From Halobacteriales archaeon SW_9_67_25 (GTDB lineage: Archaea > Halobacteriota > Halobacteria > Halobacteriales > Haloarculaceae), in NCBI GenBank assembly GCA_003022745.1, contig PXSU01000070.1, positions 1 to 14,017 of the forward strand: a DNA stretch of 14,017 bases, written 5' to 3'. The position numbers and the translations under genes are program-made. Positions 13,616-14,017 of the stretch are shown piece by piece; within the stretch, counting starts at the first letter, position 1, and each line of letters opens with the position of its first letter. Below the pieces are notes generated by a model that saw nothing but the letters and a program-made list of their open reading frames with translations, made no database searches and was not told where the DNA came from.

Positions 13616-13642
13616 GGCAGTGCCGTCCGGCCGGACCCTGCC
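13616..13642 (+). terminator. Palindromic hairpin after the NAD kinase-like gene
   Basis: A perfect 12-bp palindrome GTCCGGCCGGAC (13625-13636) is flanked by a further complementary pair, GGCAG (13616-13620) and CTGCC (13638-13642). It lies 15 nt after the stop codon. No T-run follows at once, so it could be a processing or stability element or a protein-binding site. Confidence 0.35.
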
Positions 13643-13700
13643 GCGCTCGCCTACCCATGACCTTTGATATTCTGGATGGAAATTTAGGGCATTAACACAA

Positions 13701-13733
13701 GATTAAGGTACGTCCGAAGTCAGGAAGGACGTA
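13701..13733 (+). promoter_or_regulatory. phoU promoter with inverted repeat over the start codon
   Basis: GATTAAG (13701-13707) is placed about 29 nt before the ATG. Immediately downstream is a perfect 7-bp inverted repeat, TACGTCC (13709-13715) and GGACGTA (13727-13733), spaced by 11 nt and ending on the A of the ATG. It covers the expected transcription start, a classic repressor position. Because the product has an AbrB-type DNA-binding domain, autoregulation is possible but inferred. Confidence 0.5.
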
Positions 13734-14017
13734 TGGAAACGAGGAAGGTCCAGCGACTGGGGCCGTCGACGCTCGCGATGACGCTCCCGGCGGAGTGGGC
13801 CCACGCCCACGACGTCGAGAAAGGTGACGAGGTGTCGCTGCGCGTCGGCGACAAGGGCGCACTGACCGTGATGCCCGAGTCGGTGACGACAGAAGAGTCC
13901 GAGGCAGTCATCAGTGCGACGGGCTTCGGCGCGGACGCCGTCGAGCGGGCCATCGTCGGCGAGTACGTCCTCGGCCGCCGGATCATCCACGTCGAGGCCG
14001 CGGAGGGCGAGACCCTG
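13733..14017 (+). CDS. PhoU-type phosphate uptake regulator with AbrB-like N-terminus, partial
   Basis: The window ends after 95 in-frame codons. The start METRKVQRLGPSTLAMTLP, followed by AEWAHAHDVEKGDEVSLRV, is the SpoVT/AbrB swapped-hairpin DNA-binding domain (about 1-47) that haloarchaea place before PhoU helical domains. The next part (VERAIVGEYVLGRRIIHVE) matches the region leading into PhoU. Such proteins regulate phosphate-uptake genes. The helical PhoU bundles lie beyond the window, so completeness cannot be judged. The start is supported by the promoter spacing and the conserved METRK opening. Confidence 0.88.
   Translation, partial: METRKVQRLGPSTLAMTLPAEWAHAHDVEKGDEVSLRVGDKGALTVMPESVTTEESEAVISATGFGADAVERAIVGEYVLGRRIIHVEAAEGETL

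Noticed and set aside
1..14017. Mobile element, CRISPR array, tRNA/rRNA gene or defence island
   Set aside because: Read on both strands I saw no transposase, integrase, terminal repeats, spaced direct repeats or tRNA-like cloverleaf; the recognised genes are mostly core haloarchaeal functions.

Overview
The window comes from a halophilic archaeon (class Halobacteria; a Haloarcula-like lineage is my best guess). The support is strongly GC-rich DNA, very acidic proteins, TATA-like boxes placed about 26-29 nt upstream of start codons as expected for leaderless transcripts, and archaeal genes in recognisable haloarchaeal arrangements. I see no rRNA, tRNA, CRISPR array, insertion sequence or phage gene.

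Layout. 1-226 (-): 5' end of an unidentified gene. 338-2569 (-): two cobalamin genes, cbiA and a damaged cobT-like gene. 2730-3281 (+): ERCC4-type nuclease, convergent with and overlapping the 3' end of the next operon. 3240-6918 (-): rpa1-rpap1-rpe, the haloarchaeal single-stranded-DNA-binding operon with overlapping stop/start codons. 6958-8146 (-): two small two-helix membrane proteins behind a degraded beta-propeller (PQQ-repeat-like) gene. 8384-9673 (+): DsbA-like lipoprotein and tRNA methyltransferase Trm56. 9674-9767: two hairpins with the same 11-nt loop. 9809-11681 (+): tfe-DUF2110-DUF5803, an overlapping transcription-factor operon. 11746-12330 (+): CinA-like molybdopterin-binding-domain protein. 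12340-12456 (-): 38-residue membrane microprotein. 12528-13601 (+): ATP-NAD kinase family protein. 13733-end (+): 5' part of a PhoU-type regulator with an AbrB-like DNA-binding domain.

Most genes look full length. Four do not, judged against family sequences as I remember them: cobT, tfe, the cinA-like gene and the propeller gene each seem to lack a clean internal block of roughly 75-110 nt or more. The block is out of frame in cobT and in frame in the others. In tfe it removes the core of the winged-helix domain, which is surprising for a basal transcription factor. The propeller gene also changes coding frame at a run of seven A (T on the coding strand). Either this genome carries several short internal deletions or the assembly dropped short blocks; raw reads would decide.

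I did not find a clearly new defence or mobile system. The most interesting points are the repeated internal losses, the ssDNA-binding operon overlapping an ERCC4 nuclease gene tail to tail, a leaderless mini-ORF that hands over to cobT, and small structured elements at promoters and gene ends.
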